Of a DNA stretch of 64,000 nucleotides, positions 1-12,890 are shown piece by piece (within the stretch, counting starts at the first letter, position 1; every line of letters starts with the position of its first letter). Location: the NCBI GenBank assembly GCA_964016985.1, contig OZ024836.1:42156803-42220802 (forward strand), read 5' to 3'. The position numbers and the translations under genes were made by a program. Origin of the DNA: Anodontia alba (lineage: Eukaryota; Mollusca; Bivalvia; Lucinida; Lucinidae). The notes under the pieces were generated by a model. The model had not been told where the DNA came from and searched no databases. It was given only the letters and a program-made list of their open reading frames with translations.

Positions 1-139
1 TTATGCAACAAAAATAATTCTTAAGCTGCAAAAATAATTCTGGCTAGTTTGATAATTACCAGTGCTAGCGATGCAGAATCCGGGATAACCTGTATTTCCC
101 TTCAGCCACCACACCCACACAAATATATATGGATTGAGT

Positions 140-330
140 GGGGTAGGGGTAAGGGGGGGGGGGGGCAAATTCCCATGCTCCCCCCCCCCCCCCCCCTCTC
201 AACCAACCCACGAACGCAAAAAAAACAACAAAAAACATCCACTCATTCATTATTCTGCAATGTCGGGGGTGGGGAGGGAAGCATGTGCCCCTTTTGCCCA
301 CCCCTGGAGGCAATTAAAAAATAAATAGAG
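140..330. repeat. G- and C-homopolymer tracts plus dispersed repeat piece
   Basis: A run of G (about 157-166) and a run of C (about 180-196) lie in low-complexity DNA. They are followed by a segment ending CCCACCCCTGGA that recurs at 1070-1100, so it is a fragment of a dispersed repeat. Open frames across the tracts have no coding character. Confidence 0.6.
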
Positions 331-1435
331 CCTGGCTATAAGAAAACCTGTTTTATACCTTTGCGAACATCAAAGGCACAGATCAGCCTGTTGCATCTGT
401 ATAGTCTGATCAGCGCCTTCTTTTCCTGTTCACTGCTTAGATGGTATAATGTATCCAGTTTTTCAAGACTCGGGTTTTTCTCTGCAGCTGCGCAGTCTGA
501 TCAATGTCATACCTGGTTGTAACTCCAAAGACAGGGTTTCTCGTGATGAGGCTAAATCAATAAACACTTAGCTCTATGGGTAACTTTTTAGCAGCCAACA
601 TTTTGAAATATTTTTCTTATATTGCCCAGGTTTTTAATTGAGACAATTTGCATGAAATGTCAAATACTGTTTAAAGGGCAAAATAAGACAAATGTCACCA
701 ATTTGTCGACTGCTGAATTAGTAGAGAGAGTGGTTAGGATTAAAATCTCATCGAAAACAAATTAACAGAACGCTTCGAACAACAAAATAAAACCGTTTCT
801 ATTCATACGTGCACATTATCTAGATAAAAAGAAGATGTAAGATGTGAAACCTTGTATTTATAAGACAGAAGCTTATGTAACTGACCATATGCTACCTATC
901 AGCAGGGCAATATTAACAAGTTATTGACAAATCACAGCATGCCATTTACTAATGGCCCTTTCATGATCAATTATGAACTCCTTGTTTTCTGGAAATCACA
1001 GGCATCATAAGAGTGTAATATCGAAAAAAAATGCCGGGGGCAAGGTATGACTAGCGGTCGCTTCGGGGGGGCATGTGCCCCTTTTGCCCACCCCTGGATC
1101 CGGGCCTGTTATTATTATTATTACTATTATTATTATTTTCTTTTTTTACAGTGAAAGTTTCAAAACTGAATAAAATATTTTTTTGAAATCTTGATTTGAA
1201 ATACATGTACTTATTAGGCTTTGCTTTTGTTATAATCAAAGGAGGGCAAAGTTTTCTAGCTACGCGATTTCATTGGTCAATAGTTTTAGGGTATTTGATA
1301 TCCAATAGGAATGACAGGTATTATCAGATGATTGACAGGTCTTATCAGGTGACTGACAGGTTATATCAGATACAGTTTACATGATAGAATAAATCCACTA
1401 CAAATATTAAATATAATTATTAAATATATGTGTTT
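331..1435. other. Non-coding stretch with repeat fragments
   Basis: No gene is supported. Around 360-510 there are fragments with the motif AGTCTGATCAGCGCC, which recurs in the hairpin elements at 26310, 48012 and 60549. ATTTGTCGACTGCTG near 700 resembles the right end of the MITEs at 41571 and 46167. A second copy of the CCCACCCCTGGA repeat is at 1070-1100, next to a TTA/ATT microsatellite (1110-1135). Confidence 0.55.
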
Positions 1436-2580
1436 TTTTTCTAACACACAAAACAGTATTAATAAAATGTTTGTCATAAAGATAATTCATTTACTTATGT
1501 AAATATAACGAAGACTGAAACAGAGCATAGGAAAAAAGACACAAAATAAATTTTGCTAATTAACGAAAAAAAAATCTTATTTATTTAATGAAATGCTTCT
1601 CATAAAAATAATTCATTTATTTATAAAATGTAAATCTAATGGAAACTAATACAGAACATGGGGAAAATGACACAAAATTAATTTTGCTAAATAATAGGAA
1701 AAAATCTGATTATTTGGTATTAATGGAAGGCTTGTCATACAAATAAATTTATTTATGTAAATATAATAAAAGCTTAATCAGAGCATGAGGAAAAAAAAGA
1801 CACAAAATTAATTTTGCAAGTTTAATAGGAAAAAAAACTGATAATTTGGTATTAATGTAATGCTTATCATAAAAATAATTCCTTTCTGTAAATATAATGA
1901 AAACTGATACAGGGCATGGGGGAAAAAGATATAAAATCACAGTATTAACAGGGGAAAATTCTGATTTTTTTTATTTCTTCTTCTTCTTTTTGTGTTCATG
2001 AAATGCTTCTCATAAATATAATTCATCAATTTATGAAAATATAATGATGACTGACAATGAACAAGGGTAAAAAAAATACACAAAATCATTCACTATATAG
2101 TCTGCACAAAGTCTGATCTGCAAGGTACTTGGTCTGCAAAAAAGAATTTTTGCAAATTAATAGGAAAAAATCTTTCTGTAAATATAATGAAAACTGATAC
2201 AGGGCATGGGAAAAATGACACAAAATCATATTTGCTAATTAACAGAGGAAAATTCTGATTTTTTTTTTTTTGTATTCAAGAAATCCTTCTCATAAAAATA
2301 ATTCATCTATTTATGAAAATATAATGATAATTGATAAAGAGCATGGGTAAAATTACTATATAAAATTGCTATACTGGAAAATTAACAAAATTATTCACTA
2401 TATACATTATTTGTAGTCTGCACAAAGTCTGGTCTGCAAGGTACTTGATCTGCAAAAATTATTTTTGCAAATTAACAGGAAAAAATTTGATTTTTTTATA
2501 TTATTATTATTATTATTCATGAAATGCTTCTCATGAAAATAATTCATCTATTTATGAACATATAATGATAACTGATAAAG
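1436..2580 (+). repeat. Tandem array, ~130-bp AT-rich unit, about 8 copies
   Basis: Each unit contains CTCATAAAAATAATTCAT, a stretch ending ATATAATGAAAACTGAT, then CAGGGCATGGG and an AATTAACAGGAAAAA block. Copies of the first motif lie near 1474, 1600, 1735, 1867, 2008, 2290 and 2530. The units are diverged and some carry inserts. The array ends where the LINE begins, so the LINE probably inserted into it. Confidence 0.75.
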
Positions 2581-3236
2581 AAATAAATATTCGGCATATT
2601 TTGCCTAAACTAGATGAATTGAAAATACTGATGTCTAGTGAAAATTCTCCTGATATAGTTGGCCTCTGTGAAACTTTCCTGACGGCTTCAGTTTTTGAGA
2701 ACCAACTACATATTGATGATTTCGATATAATTCGTAAAGATCGATCAAATATTGAAGACAAACCTGGCGGTGGCGTCATCCTATACACCAGAAAATCCGT
2801 TTGTTGTAAACGAAGACCCGAGTTTTAAACGAACCGAATTGAGTCAATATGGGCTGAAATAGCTATGCATAACTCAAAGTTTTTTCTTATTTGTTCAGTT
2901 TACCGTCCGCCAAATTCACATTCTGGTTGGATTGATATTTTTGAGGAAGAAATATCGATGGTGCAGACCACTGGTCTAGAAACCATCATAATGGGTGACT
3001 TTAATATAGATTTGCGTTCATGCACAAATAATAAGTGGTTCAATTTAATACAGCTTTTCGACCTGTCACAAACAGTTCAAGAACCAGCTCGTGTAACTGA
3101 AACATCATCTACTTTGATCGATCATGTCTACAGTTCAAACCCAGAAAATATTATTGAATGTTTTGTGCCATTCTATTCTTTAAGTGATCATTATCCTGTG
3201 TGTTTCACGAGGAAAATTAATGGCAAAATATCAAAA
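2576..3236 (+). pseudogene. LINE endonuclease domain (EEP family), broken
   Basis: This is the target-DNA nicking domain of the LINE. The first part (to 2828) contains the NIR and LCETFL motifs and GGGVILY. After a frame break, 2865-3236 carries YRPPN, the catalytic GDFNID, LIDHVY and SDHYPV, the hallmark motifs of exonuclease-endonuclease-phosphatase enzymes in non-LTR elements. Reading continues to KINGKISKK and is then cut by a foreign repeat. The motifs are clear; the copy is dead because of the internal frameshift and the insertion. Confidence 0.85.
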
Positions 3237-3783
3237 AAGGTAAGAGAAAAGTCCAGGGAGTGCACATTCACAAACCGCAGCCCTTCCCAGACCCCAAGAG
3301 GAAGAGGAAACCGACAAATCTAAACAACCACAAACCGAACAAACGTACGAAAAGCACTAAGATTAGCTCTCTCTTCCCAAAGCGAGGTAATCGCAATACT
3401 AAAAGGACTGAAAAACACAGCAACAAAATCACACACAGAAAGACATACAACAATTCGCCTCGTAGAATAAACCACAAAGCAACAAAGAGTAAGACTAACA
3501 CCGGGACCACCGCCTTAGAACGGCCGATAGAGCAAACCACCGGAGGGTTTTAAAGCACTTTTACAGCTAGCTAACTTCACCCTGGGTCCCGATGCTACTC
3601 TTAATACAGAAATACATAAAAATTCGGTTCGCATAAAGGCTCCCAACTCAGTCAATGCATCAAAGCGAAAACATAAAAATCATCAAATTAATCAAATTAA
3701 GTTTGATTTACCTACATTTTTTCTAAATCTGTACACTAAGTCACCGTAAAATTCTAAACTCTAAACATACATGTATTTTAAAG
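3237..3783 (+). mobile_element. Dispersed repeat (family R1) inserted in the LINE
   Basis: The sequence starting GGTAAGAGAAAAGTCCAGGG and running through a purine-rich AAGAGGAAGAGGAAAC region recurs at 33672-33960 (same strand) and 32690-33140 (opposite strand), with fragments at 36650-36760 and 62135-62190. All three large copies begin after an A-rich stretch. LINE coding sequence stops at 3236 and resumes near 3784 at a TYRCFKHFDENSF motif, so the block is an insertion. No transposase or polymerase is visible, so it is a non-autonomous repeat of unknown class. Confidence 0.7.
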
Positions 3784-5588
3784 ACATATCGCTGTTTTAA
3801 ACATTTCGATGAAAATTCATTTTTGTCTGATCTCTCTGAAGATATGAATAACTTTAATGCTGACCAGCCTGACATCAATCAAGACATGCAAGTTTGGTAC
3901 TCCATAATTTTAAAACATTTAGATCAGCATGCGCCTGTCAAACACAAACGTGTAAAAAGCAATCGTTTGCCGGAATGGCTAAATGAAGACATAGTGAATG
4001 CTCAGAAACATAGGGATAATTTCAAACGCTTGAATCAATGGTCAGAGTATAAAAAATATCGAAACAAAGTTACAACATTGATACGAAAAGCAAAACGTAA
4101 CCACTTTTCAGAATCCATTTCGAATTCAAAAGATACTAAAATGATATGGAAACTCCTTAAGTCAGTAAGCCAGGAGATTCTGCCAACAACTTACCAGAAG
4201 AGATTACCATTAATAACGAAACGTTTACTTCATCCGAGGAAGTTGCGTCTAAATTTAATAAGTTCTTTACATCTATATCGGAGCTGCTAATTCATTCCGA
4301 TGCTGAGGACACGACGCCCGATCTGAACAATCTTACTCGGTTTATACAAAGTAAAATACCTCATGATGTTCACTTTAAAATACCTCGCATAACGCCAGCA
4401 CAGGTCGCTGCACTTATAAATGCACTTGACCCAACGAAAGCAGCTGGGGTTGATGGCCTTGGACCAAAGCTCCTGAAAATTGCTGCTCATATATTGTCTC
4501 CTAGTATTGCTGTACATATCAACAAAAGTTTGGACACTGGAACATTTCCTGACCAACTTGCAAAAGTCTTTCCGATATACAAAGGCAGGTGCAAGACTGA
4601 TCCATCCAATTACCGCCCGATTTCAATTTTACTTACCTTATCAAAATTATTCGAAAAACATATCAACAAACACTTAATGGCATATCTAAATAAATATCGG
4701 TTAATTCATGAGAGTCAGTCAGGTTTTAGACAAAAACACAGCTGTCAAACGGCTCTTGTCAAGCTAATCGACCAATGGATGACTTGTATTGACAAAGGAG
4801 ACATAGTAGGTGCTCTCTTTGTTGATTTTAAAAAAGCGTTCGATCTTGTTGATCACTCCATTCTATTAGAAAAACTCTAATTGTATAAAATCAATCAGTT
4901 GTCCTTAAAATGGATTGTATCATCTAAATTGCCGTAAACAGACAATAATTAGCGATAATAATAACACAGACTATACTAACATTAAAACAGGAGTCCCTCA
5001 AGGATCCATTTTAGGAACTACATTATTCTTACTGTACATCAATGATCTCCCCCTTTTCATCAACAACTTTATTCAGATTTGTTTGCAGACGATGCTACAG
5101 TACATACCCACAGCCCTAGCATCCAAGTAATCGGAAATGAATTGCAAACGCGTCTCAATAGAACTGTAACTTGGAACATTCAACACAAAATGCGCGTACA
5201 TCTGGGTAAAACAAACTATATGGTTATCGGAAATAAGAGTCGACACAATGATATGGCTGAACTTACGCTGCAATGCGATGGAACATTCATTGAACGCGTT
5301 TCTAAACACAGATTACTTGGGATATTCATTGATGAAAACCTTTCTTCGATCATTCTTTCTCATACACAGCGTCAAAACTTTGGAATGATTTACCTCAGAC
5401 TGTGGGAGAATCTTCTGCCTTACAAAGTTTTAAAAAACAAGTCTTCAGTTTTATTTAAAAGTTCAGATCCTTGTTTTTACCAACCGTTTCAGTACGTTTT
5501 TATTGTGTGTTTTTATGTTTTGATTCTTTTATGCGCTGCTATGCAACAAATAATATCTCTTTCTGACAAATTCTTGCGTTCTGCATGA
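3784..5588 (+). pseudogene. LINE reverse transcriptase, broken
   Basis: The pre-RT linker (3784-4230) has the WLNEDI and YRNKVT region common in CR1-like proteins. The RT core follows over several frames: FPIYKG, NYRPISIL, SGFRQKHSCQTAL and VDFKKAFDLVDH (4494-4880), GVPQGSILG and LYINDLPLF (4985-5060), the catalytic FADD box (5079-5090), then KTNYMVIG and LLGIFID. The FADD Asp pair is intact. There are frame breaks near 4230, 4880 and 5065, and a deletion near 5348 removes most of the region after the thumb. The terminal WNDLPQTVGESSALQSFK motif is still readable in another frame near 5375. Confidence 0.88.
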
Positions 5589-5984
5589 ATAGGCTACAAT
5601 GCAAATAATTTGTCGAGTGCTGGTGGCTGAGTGTGTTGTCTAGACATTTGGTCTGCCACACGTTACCCGGCCTCTAGCTCTCGACAGATTGCTGCAAATG
5701 TTTGTGTCTATCTGGCGCGACGCAGAAGTACTGGAATAAATCGTAAGATTTTTAAATAATCATACAAAACAGTTTTATCTGATAGGGAACTAGCATATGT
5801 ACCAAGTGTCCACTACTTTGTTATGCATGCATATAATTAATTTGTTGTACATATTGTTCATAACGTCTTAAATGTATTAGTTAAATGTGTGTTTTACACA
5901 TGGTAGAATAGTTTTGTTACTAAATATGTTTTACCCTCTTAAAATAATGTACAAATAAATAAATAATGTTATATGTCCTTGCGG

Positions 5985-7038
5985 ACCATAATCACACCTG
6001 GTAATCTCGTAAGGGGTAGCCGCTGGTTGTGCACTCAAAATCTTTACGCGAACTTCCGGCCATGACTTACGAGATATCCAAATGTCAACAAACGGATAAA
6101 TTCTCCTGATTTATTGATTTTTTTTTAGATTTCGTAGACATATTTTGAAAAATCTGGCAATGCTATTCCCAACAACGTTCATTTCTGCGTCGTAAAAGAT
6201 AGGTATGGGCTTGAAATAACAGGCAGCTAATTTTTATTTCAATTTCACCCGGAGAAGGGTAGTCCAATATTCCTGTTTTGACTTTTTTTCCAATGCAAAA
6301 TGAAGATAGTTTCAGCTATCTGGGCTTGAAATACTTATTTAACATATCAAATACGACCCACTGCAACCTACGTCCACGTTGAAATACGAGTACATAAGAT
6401 ACTAAATATCCCAAGCATTTGATCGGGGGACTGAAATATTTGTGTGGAATATGACTTACGAGGCCGACTACCCCTTACGGGGACATTAACCCTTACAAAG
6501 GACAAGAACGCCTAACCATCACAAAGCGATTTTTACAGCATTATAACGAAAAAATGTATATGATTTTGCTCAATTGAGAGCTTCAGATATCTGCAAACGT
6601 GGCATATCAAAACCCTGTTGACGGCACGCTGTCTCATTTGCAAAACCTTTCAATGTGTTTGATTGTTTATATGTAAATGGAATATTTTGAAACTGGTTTG
6701 GTCTAAAATCTGCATATATTTTTTAATGTAGGGCATTCTGATAATGGCTAATGTTCCCATAAGAGATAATCAGGCCTTGTATTCAGACATCTGACAGTTG
6801 GCTCTCTTGTCCCCGTAAGTGTTAATGCCCCCGTAAGGAGTAGTCGGCCTCGTTAGTCATATTCGGAACAAATACTTTAGTCCCCGGAACAAATGCTTGG
6901 GAAATTTAGCATCTTATGTATTTCAACGTAGACGTAGGTTGCAGTGCGTCTTATTTGATATGTTAAATAAGTAGTTCATAGTCCAGATAGCTGAAAATAC
7001 CTTCTGTACTGGAGTGAAAAAGTAATAACAGGAATACC
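5985..7038. mobile_element. Small foldback-type element with a reverse partner at 24975
   Basis: About 6265-6490 and 6815-7038 are inverted copies of each other. Both include GGCCGACTACCCCTTACG (inverted in the right arm), a CTACGTC segment and an AGCTATCTGG segment. The outer left part (5985-6265), from CACACCTGGTAATCTCGTAA, has no partner on the right but matches 24975-25255 on the opposite strand. A truncated non-autonomous foldback element is the simplest reading. Confidence 0.6.
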
Positions 7039-7899
7039 GGTGTAGCGTGATATTTGTCAGACCATGAGATCTTTCAGACCGGAAGTGTGAAACCGGAAAT
7101 ACCTGACGGAACTCACAATGCGTGTATGAGATCTTTCAGATGATGAGAAATGTCAGAACGTTTACGAAATTATTCAAAATACCAAGGTTTACAAATAAAA
7201 GAATGATTTAAGCTAATCGTTTTTCTGTGAAAAAAAATATGTTACTAAAAATAAAATCCTAATAACCCAAACAGTCTAACATACACATAAAGTAAATACA
7301 AACAGACCTCGTCTTCGGCATATCTGTTATAAAATTTAATTTTAAATTCATAATTTTACACCGTGAAAAATAAATCATATAATTAAACAAAAAAAAAAAA
7401 AAAAAAAAAAATCTGTCCTCCCTGTTCGTATATAGCAATATAGCATTCAGGTCTTACTGTATCCTAGATAAACAGGCAGGTAAGAGTTGACAACTGGTAT
7501 ATCCACAGGACTGAGCTAAATTACAAATCACGAGTACATCAATCTAGTCTTACCAATGATAAAATATTGTTGATGGATTGTGAAAATAAAGCTGATGATG
7601 ATCAAAACATGAAATAAGTATGGCAATGCAAAGCAACAAAACCTGTTTACCGATAACTGATATGTGCACTGATAATTTTCAACAGTATCTATAATGATGT
7701 ACCAATACATATAGCAGTAGACCAGTAATATGTCAGTGCATCAACATAATATCCTTACACCGACAAAACCATTCGTATGTTGATAAAGATGCATTGGTGC
7801 ATTATAATAATTGTAGGTGGATATTATAATGTGAAAGTCCTGGCAAATGTTCATCATTTAATAGACTTGTCTCCAGTAATAATACTGAATCTGAAGTAT
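7039..7899. other. Non-coding, poly(A) tract, nothing recognised
   Basis: AT-rich DNA with two ATGAGATCTTTCAG motifs near 7066 and 7126 and an A-homopolymer at 7389-7411. No coding sequence or recognisable element is supported. Confidence 0.5.
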
Positions 7900-9250
7900 A
7901 TATTTTATCAGTACACTGATTTGGTAAATCAAAATGACAATTTTTAATTAATTGATGCCTAGATTAATCAATTTGTAATTTGTTATTTTACTTTTCCCTT
8001 TTACAGTTTCGACTTAAGCAAGCTGTCGGTCCATCTGTAAAATACTGCTAAAATTTATCCATCCAGTATAAATTAATTTTATCCATGCGGTATAAATTAT
8101 ATCGGTTTCATTGATTCGGTAACTCAAAATGACAATTTATGTGAATCGATTTATTGATTATAATTGTTTTACTCTTCACTTTTGGCTATTTCCGCTTAAG
8201 CAAGGTGTCGGACCACCTGTAAAAAATATTGGAACATCGCTAAAACATATTCAAGCAGTTTAAATGTTTTCAGTTCATTGATTCGGCAACTCAAAATGAC
8301 AAATTTGATGCCATTCAATGCGATGTGATGTATTTGTAATTATTTTACTTTTCACTTTTGGGTGTTTGACTTAAGCAAGTTGTCGGTCCACTGGTAAAAA
8401 ATATTTTAATTGCTAAATATATTCATGCAGTATAAAGTTTATCGGTGCACTCAAAATGACAATTTGGATTAATCGATGCATTGCCAAATCGATTTGTAAT
8501 TATTTTACTTTTCACTTTTGCATATTTGACTTAAGCAAGTTGTCGGTCCACCTGTAAAAGATATATGAATTGCTAAATATAGTAATGCAGTATAAATTTT
8601 ATCGGTGTACTCAAAATGACAATCTGGATTAATCGATGCATTGCCAAATCGATTTGTAATTATTTCACTTTTCACTTTTGGATATTTGAATTAAGCAAGT
8701 TGCCAGTCCACTTGTAAAAAATATTTGAATTGCTGAATATATTCATGCAGTATAAATTTTATCGGTGTACTCAAAATGACAATTTGGATGAATCCTTGCA
8801 TTGCCTAATCGATTCGTAATTCTTTTACTTGTCGCTTTTGGATATTCGCCTTAAGCAAGTTGTTGGTGCACCTGTAAAAAATATTGAGCATTGATAAAAT
8901 TTATTCATGTAGAATTTTTTTTTTAGGTTCATAGATTTGGTAACTCAAAATGACAGTTTTAATTAATTGATTCATCGATTAAATGATTTTTAATTATTTT
9001 ACTTTTCGCTTTTGGATATTCTACTCAAGCAAGTTGTCAGGCAACCTGTAAAAACTAGTGGAACATGGTTAAAATTTATTCATAAATCATAAGTTTCTAA
9101 GTGTACTGATTTGGAAACTCAAAATGACAATTTTGATTCATCAATGTATCGAGTAATCGATTTGTAATTATTTTACTTTTTGCAGCTGGCTGATCAGATT
9201 AAGCAAGTTGTCGGTCCACCTGTAAATAATACTGAACATGGCTAAAATAA

Positions 9251-9317
<67 letters not shown>

Positions 9318-9600
9318 TGGTTCACAGATTTGGTAACATTTTTAATTAATCGTGCATTGATTAAATGATTTGTAATTATTTTACTTTTCGCTTCTGGATA
9401 ATGGACTTAAGCAAGTTGTCGGTTCACCTGTAAAAACTATTAGAACAGGGTAGAATTTATTCATGTAGTATAATTTGTTTCGGTTCATAGATGTGGTAAC
9501 TCTAAATGACAATTTTGATTAATTGATGCATCAATTGATCAATATGTCGTTAGTTAAATGTATGTCAAGTTGTCAGTCCATGTATAAAAATATTAGACAC
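7900..9600 (+). repeat. Tandem array, ~160-180-bp unit, ten copies
   Basis: Units share TTATTTTACTTTTCACTTTTG, then CTTAAGCAAGTTGTCGGTCC, ACCTGTAAAAAATATT and ACTCAAAATGACAATTT. The GTTGTCGG-type motif recurs near 8024, 8207, 8380, 8541, 8700, 8861, 9034, 9207, 9416 and 9575. Divergence is moderate. The unit near 9240 has been expanded by an AT microsatellite. No open frame runs through the units. Confidence 0.88.
9255..9313. repeat. (AT)n microsatellite
   Basis: About 29 AT dinucleotides inside one unit of the ~170-bp array. Confidence 0.97.
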
Positions 9601-11094
9601 TCTATATAAACTTTATCCTTGCACTAACTATATTATTATATGGTAAGCCGTTTTACTATTTATTAAGCAAAAAAGATATCTTATATATTATATCAGATAT
9701 CTTATATAGGGGTGTTTGCAGTAATAAGGTTGAATACGGTTTTCCTCAAAATATTAGGCAAGATTAGAAGCAGAAACCAAAATGCCTTTTCAAGAATTAC
9801 AAAGGGAATTTTAAATAACAGTAAAAGAATTAACCCCTAGGCCCTTATTTTTATCTGACAGCAACATCTTATCAATATCAACATTTATGCAAAATATGAA
9901 AAGATTCCTTAAACTACTTAGTAAGATAAGAAGCAGATCCTAAAACTAACAGACAACGTAACAACAGTATACCCCTCTCCTGCCACACAAACACATTTTG
10001 CATTAGTGTGAGGGTTAAAAAGTCATTGAAAAATAAAGTCAAAGATTTAGGTACAAAAAAAAAATTCTATCCAAATCTGTGACTTATTTTTGTATATCTC
10101 TCAAACAAAAACATATCTCCAGATAAGATGATTTTTTTTTCATGAATTTTTTTTTTTTCATTATTATTTTATGTATATATAAATAACAACATGCTGAGAG
10201 TTTTCATTAGAAGAAGCCTCAGTGAGATACTTCTAATGAGTAATCATAACATGTTTTCTTGCAAAATTAAGAGAAATAAATATCTTGGTTCTCCTCTTTT
10301 CTGGAGCAGGGGTATATACTTTATTTAAGTCTGGAGCTATGAAAAAGTATGATTTTTTTTTTCCCCCTAATTTCTCAGTGGGCAGATCCCTGAATCCTCA
10401 TTGAAATAGCCTCACTGAGGTAATGCTAACGAGTTAACTATTTGTAATTCTATTTAAAAAATGTGTATTTGGATAATTATGCTTCTTATCTAGAGCTTTG
10501 CCACAGCCAGGTGCAATATTGTTTATTGCCATAAATCACACCTAATTATTATCATGCTGGTAGGACAGGCAGAATTGTGAGTTTTATGGCACATTCTGAC
10601 ACTCCAAGGGAAAATTGGGTGGACATATGTGGCTAATCATAGCCCTGATTTTTTTTTTTTTTTTTTTTTGTTTTAAGCTGTCCTTTATTTAAGAATTTAT
10701 TGTTTCGATTTCCTAAATCACCAACTGTCAGTCTTTGAATGAGTACCTAGCATTTAAAGTATTAATCCTGTGAAAGAGATTTCATTAATCTAGCAAAAAG
10801 CACACACACAAACACACATATATATTAAATCATTTTTTATATTTTTGTCAGAGAAATGGTAACCTGAGAAAAAATAAGCCTTGTATCTGCTAAAAAAAAA
10901 AAAAAAAAAAAAAATGAAAGAAGAAAATGTCATCTTATAATCTTATAAATTCTTTGTTAGTATAACATTCAATAAATTGACTAAAATAAAATAAAAACTA
11001 AAACAACATCAAACAAAAAATAAAAAAAATAAACACCAGAAACCCATCATATATGCCAGGAAAGCTATCTCTGTACATCAAATGTTTATAGATT
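9601..11094. other. AT-rich non-coding DNA with homopolymers
   Basis: No gene is visible. There is an AGATATCTTATATA repeat near 9675-9710, a T-run at 10649-10669 and an A-run at 10891-10913. Two hairpin-family remnants occur: a good one at 10187-10256 and a decayed one near 10400-10435. GGAGCAGGGGTATATAC (10304) and GTCTGGAGCTATGAA (10331) resemble sequence flanking other hairpin copies. Confidence 0.5.
10187..10256. mobile_element. TACTCATTAGAA hairpin element, copy 1
   Basis: Imperfect inverted repeat. The left arm includes ATGCTGAGAGTTTTCATTAG and the right arm CTTCTAATGAGTAATCAT. The loop is a CCTCAGTGAG-type centre. It belongs to the dispersed hairpin family best seen at 15014-15120 and 63527-63636. 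Confidence 0.65.
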
Positions 11095-11345
11095 ACGAAA
11101 TCATGTCTATTCAAATATACTGAAAATTTCACCACCAAAAAGTGAAAAATTTTCAGATAAAAAATTCAGATATATTACATATTTCTGCTCAAAATATAGA
11201 TTTTGGGTACTCATTAGCACCATCTCAATGAGGTGGTTCTAATGAGTATCCACAATCTATGTTTTTTGAGCAGAAATAATAAAAAATAATTTATACCCAT
11301 ATAAACCCCAGTTTTACTGTATAAAAGTGGGGTTTATGGGGGTCA
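11095..11345 (+). mobile_element. 250-bp element with central palindrome, copy A
   Basis: It shares its whole length with 12645-12890 and 63450-63690: a TATTCAAATATACTGAAAAT start, a TTTTCAGATAAAAAATTC segment, CATATTTCTGCTCAAAA, then the palindrome (GGGTACTCATTAG and its inverse around CATCTCAATGAGGTGG), AGCAGAAATAA, and a TATAAAAGTGGGGTTTATGG tail. It has no coding capacity, so it looks like a MITE or snap-back element. Its termini are not yet defined by a TSD. Confidence 0.7.
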
Positions 11346-12644
11346 AAATTAAATAAGCCTGTTTTTATGATGCATGTAGCACTGGAAATAGATTTTTGTT
11401 GTTATTGTTGTAGTTACTTTTTTTTTTTTTTTACAATTTTTTTTTTTTTTTTTTTTTTACAATTTTTCTTTTTTTTTTACAATTTTCACAAACTTTTGTA
11501 AAAAGCTATAAATAGCTATACATACAAATAACATAACATACTAAAGAGTACTTATTTTTGGGCTTTTTTGTCAACCATGAAATTTCCTATAAATATATAA
11601 ACTACAATCAAATCTGCAATTAAAATTAGTATATTTATCCAATCATCATATATGATCTATTTTTAAATTATGATCCCCTGCTTCTACAATATAATATGAT
11701 CAATCGCTATGTGCGACCAGGGCACAGTATTGATAAAAAAAAAAAAAAAATCCTTGAAAAACTGGAAAAAAGAAAACAACAAAAAAAAACACTAAAAATG
11801 TAATGAACTCTCTTCTGCTAAATTTAACACTAGGTGTAGTTTTTTTTTTTCACAGTTTAGGTATGTGCAGAGCTCTAGATAAGAGGGCTATACATTAATA
11901 CAATTTTTTTTTTTTATTATTATTCCTCCACGAAAACATGTACATGTCATGTATGTACTCCTCAGAAGCACACTGGCCTCCTCAGAAGCACACTGGGTAG
12001 TGTTCTAGCACACTGTTTACTGTTTAGTGTTCAAGGAAGTACTCTAACTTGCACATGTTTTTTTTTTTTTTTTTAACCAAACAATATTAGTATTTTTTTT
12101 TTGTCTGATATGAAAACAAATCAGTTCAGGTTCTCCTGAAAATAAAGGATTTTTTTTATAAAAGTTATTTTTTTGGTTAACATGGTTAAAAATAGGGTTT
12201 TCAGGCAAATTTTAAACAAAATTGACCACAAAAAGGTTAAATTCTTCATCTTGTTTCCAGTTTCTGTGCCATAAAATACCCACTATGATGGACAATCTCC
12301 ATGTAAATTCACAAGTGAGTCACAAACTACAGTCTCAATAATTTAGTTGACATAAGACTTTGACTCCTTTGTCCTTTTATACTCCAGGCACACAACATAT
12401 GTTTGTGGGGTATATAGTCTTTGTTATTCTGTCCATCCATTCACTCATATGTCTGTGTTCCCATCCATATTTGCCCAAAAATAAACTTGATTTTCTAGGT
12501 AAAGTACTGTTTCTTATAAGTTTTTTTCAGCCAAATTAAAGATTTTAAAGGACTTGAAGCAAATTAATTTTTTAAAGGTTTTAAAAGATCACCTAGAGGG
12601 CCTGCTGGGCAGTCAAACTAAAAAACTAACGAGAAGCCATTGCA
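11346..12644. other. Non-coding, T-rich tracts, short repeats
   Basis: T-runs lie near 11419-11432, 11439-11458, 12059-12074 and elsewhere. A short direct repeat, CCTCAGAAGCACACTGG, occurs twice at 11962-11996. AGAGCTCTAGATAAGAGGGC (11869) resembles the outer flank of the hairpin family. No gene is supported. Confidence 0.5.
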
Positions 12645-12890
12645 AAAACAAGCCTATTCAAATACATTGAAAATTTTGCAACCAAAACCGAAAGTTTTCA
12701 GATAAAAATTCTGATAATTTTCATATTTCTGCTCAAAATATAGATTGAGGGTACTAGCTAAAACTGCCTCAGTGAGGTGGTTCTAATGAGTACCCACATC
12801 TGTTTTAGAGTAGAAATAAGAAAAATAATGTATACCTCTGTAAACTCTACTTTTACTGTATAAAAATGTGGTTTAATGGGGTCAAGAATA
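12645..12890 (+). mobile_element. 250-bp element with central palindrome, copy B
   Basis: It matches 11095-11345 end to end, including ACATTGAAAATTTTGCAACC, AGTTTTCAGATAAAAATTCT, the GGTTCTAATGAGTACCCAC right palindrome arm and the TATAAAAATGTGGTTTAATG tail. The left palindrome arm is eroded (TACTAGCTAAAACTGCC). Confidence 0.7.

Larger units (their letters stand above)
2576..5967 (+). mobile_element. 5'-truncated CR1/Jockey-type non-LTR retrotransposon (LINE)
   Basis: The order is apurinic-endonuclease-like domain, linker, reverse transcriptase, then the C-terminal WNDLPQTV motif. The 3' region ends in a short AAATAAATAAATAA tail near 5955-5967. The copy starts inside the endonuclease near its NIR motif, typical of 5' truncation during target-primed reverse transcription. 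It is interrupted at 3237-3783 by another repeat and carries several stops, frameshifts and a deletion near 5348. It is not active. The clade call (CR1 versus other Jockey-superfamily) rests on motif style only. No convincing target-site duplication was seen. Confidence 0.85.
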